NCBI GenBank assembly: GCA_027019685.1
Contig: JALUWH010000239.1
Location: forward strand, 1 to 7,864
Length of the DNA: 7,864 bases
Direction: 5' to 3'
Origin: Ghiorsea sp.
GTDB lineage: Bacteria > Pseudomonadota > Zetaproteobacteria > Mariprofundales > Mariprofundaceae
Shown here: positions 6,653-7,864 of the stretch, in pieces
How the letters are laid out: the number at the start of each line of letters is the position of its first letter
Numbering within the stretch: the first letter of the stretch is position 1
Position numbers and translations under genes: made by a program
Notes under the pieces: model-generated
Database searches by the model: none
What the model was told of the DNA's origin: nothing
Seen by the model: the letters and a program-made list of their open reading frames with translations, nothing else

Positions 6653-7710
6653 AATGGTTTGTGTCCTTATTTGCCATGCTTGTTTGTGTGGCATGTTCAT
6701 CGGGGGCTAGTGTATCTCAGCGACCAGCTGGAGCATTAAAGAAAATTGAAGTGGTGGATGCTATTCACCGCCAAGCTTTGTGTATGGATGGTAGCCCCAT
6801 TGCATACTATTTGCAGCCTGGCTTGGGTGCAGGGATAGACACATGGGTCATACACTTAGACGGAGGGGAGCGTTGTGCAACCCTAGCTGAGTGTAAGCTT
6901 GTCTCAGCTCAGTTCCGTTCTTCACAAACTTGGGAGACTAGTTTGTTAGGGGAGGGTATCCTATCTGATGTTTACAGTGAAAACCCATTTTTTTATCAGA
7001 GTAATCATGTGTTGCTAAGACAATGCAGCGCTGATGGTTGGACAGGTACAAATTTTAGTAACCAAGGTTTTAGCTTCTTAGGCTCTGTCAGTTTCAAGGC
7101 AATTGTGCAAGATTTAATAAACAATAAAGGTTTGAATCAAGCAGCTAAAGTATTGCTCTCTGGTGCATCATCAGGAACGCAAGGTGTATTGCAGCATTTG
7201 GACTGGTTGGCAGCGAAACTTCCACAAGTACAGGTCAAGGGGGCTGTGGATGCAGGTTATGCGATAGATGTGCCCGTATACCAAAACCTTGTACCAGCAA
7301 TATCAACACAAATGCAGCAGTATTACGTGTTTCACCATAGCTTTGTAGATGCGGATTGTGCAGCTTTGAATGCAGCTAATGTCCAACGTTGCTTGCTGCC
7401 AGAGGTGGTTATTCCCAATATCTCTACGCCATTGATGATTAAAGATTCGCAGTATGACCATGTCGTATTATCAAAATATGGGGTTTCTTTGCCGTATGAT
7501 GTGCAAGAGCAAGCTTATGTTGATCAATATGTTATTCGTTTAAAAGCAAGTCTGTCTTCACAGTCTTTTGTTTATTCTGATATTAAAAACTCACACACAG
7601 CATTAGCAACAAAAGGTTTTTCGCGGAGAAAAATAGGGCAAACATATTTGTATAATTTCTTAGGAGAGTGGTTCTTTCAAGGGGTAAACATGGGGAATAT
7701 CATCGAGTGA
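6649..7710 (+). CDS. Secreted pectinacetylesterase/Notum-like carboxylesterase
   Basis: The 353-residue product has an N-terminal signal segment (residues 1-16) ending in VCVAC, a probable but atypical lipobox with Cys at -3 and lipidated Cys16. The mature part shows the signatures of the PAE/Notum alpha/beta-hydrolase family. HLDGGERC (69-76) corresponds to the oxyanion-loop HLEGGGWC. LRQCSADGWTG (123-133) matches the C-S-x-D-x-W-x-G block. LLSGASSGTQG (169-179) is the nucleophile elbow with Ser174. Asp266 or Asp270 in KDSQYDH and His316 in NSHTAL complete a likely catalytic triad. Family members remove acetyl groups from pectin or acyl groups from proteins, so here it probably removes O-acetyl (or another ester) from the polysaccharide in the periplasm or at the outer membrane. 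Cysteines at 45, 76, 82, 126, 237 and 248 could form disulfides. It is translationally coupled to the sulfotransferase gene through ATGA, which ties it to the same pathway. Its natural substrate is not known. Confidence 0.82.
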   Translation: MKWFVSLFAMLVCVACSSGASVSQRPAGALKKIEVVDAIHRQALCMDGSPIAYYLQPGLGAGIDTWVIHLDGGERCATLAECKLVSAQFRSSQTWETSLLGEGILSDVYSENPFFYQSNHVLLRQCSADGWTGTNFSNQGFSFLGSVSFKAIVQDLINNKGLNQAAKVLLSGASSGTQGVLQHLDWLAAKLPQVQVKGAVDAGYAIDVPVYQNLVPAISTQMQQYYVFHHSFVDADCAALNAANVQRCLLPEVVIPNISTPLMIKDSQYDHVVLSKYGVSLPYDVQEQAYVDQYVIRLKASLSSQSFVYSDIKNSHTALATKGFSRRKIGQTYLYNFLGEWFFQGVNMGNIIE

Positions 7711-7717
7711 ATATATT

Positions 7718-7864
7718 ATGAATATGTATCGTAATTTTAACAAAGTGAGACAAAGTATTTTCCATTTTATGATGGGGCGCATGGTGCTTGTTATTTCTGC
7801 GGTGTTGGTATCACTCATGGTTGTGCGCGGTTTGACGGTTACGGATTTTGCAACCTATGTAACG
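7718..7864 (+). CDS. Wzx-type polysaccharide flippase, N-terminal 49 residues (cut by window edge)
   Basis: An open frame begins at ATG 7718, seven bases after the esterase stop, and runs to the right edge without a stop. GAGTGA (7705-7710) lies seven bases upstream as a ribosome binding site; ATG 7724 is an alternative start. The product begins with a basic, amphipathic stretch (MNMYRNFNKVRQSI). A hydrophobic helix VLVISAVLVSLMVVRGLT (about 23-40) follows, then DFATYVT. The pattern of a first helix followed by R-x-L-T-x-x-D-F-A-x-Y resembles the start of MOP-superfamily polysaccharide transporters (Wzx/RfbX), where R-x-L-x-x-x-x-F-G-x-Y is usual. Such a protein would flip the undecaprenyl-linked, possibly sulfated repeat unit to the periplasm for the Wzy-like polymerase. 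Only 49 residues are visible, so the assignment depends on this motif and on the context. Confidence 0.65.
   Translation, partial: MNMYRNFNKVRQSIFHFMMGRMVLVISAVLVSLMVVRGLTVTDFATYVT

Noticed and set aside
1..7864. tRNA, rRNA, CRISPR array, phage attachment site, toxin-antitoxin or defence genes
   Set aside because: No cloverleaf, regularly spaced repeat, integrase or defence-type domain was seen. The only mobile-element signal is the transposase tail at the left edge.

Overview
The window is a piece of a surface-polysaccharide biosynthesis locus from a Gram-negative bacterium, most likely an aquatic proteobacterium. The evidence is an AT-leaning sequence (roughly 40% GC by eye), lipoprotein signal peptides, and Wzy-like and Wzx-like membrane proteins. 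I cannot name the genus from the sequence.

Layout. Positions 1-84 are the last codons of an IS3-family transposase that enters from the left. Convergent with it, on the minus strand (92-994), lies a lipoprotein that looks like a TIM-barrel glycoside hydrolase. Its C-terminus appears to have been replaced by sequence of the insertion element. A 273-base intergenic region (995-1267) follows, holding several weak regulatory-looking elements, including an ops-like sequence. From 1268 to the right edge everything runs on the plus strand as one tightly packed cluster: a heparan-type sulfotransferase (1268-2134), a Wzy/O-antigen-ligase-like polymerase (2124-3635), a GT4-type glycosyltransferase (3632-4885), two paralogous sulfotransferases (4882-5757 and 5750-6652), a Notum/pectinacetylesterase-like secreted esterase (6649-7710), and the first 49 codons of a Wzx-type flippase (7718 to the edge). 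Every junction up to 7710 is an overlap of 4, 8 or 11 bases, so the cluster is very probably one translationally coupled operon.

How the genes could work together (inference). The glycosyltransferase helps build a lipid-linked repeat unit, and the three PAPS-dependent sulfotransferases place sulfate on it in the cytoplasm. The flippase moves the unit across the inner membrane and the Wzy-like protein polymerises it. The esterase in the periplasm or outer envelope would trim O-acetyl groups, and the divergent lipoprotein could cut or trim the polymer. The predicted product is a sulfated exopolysaccharide or capsule, which is uncommon in characterised bacteria. I consider this the most interesting content of the window.
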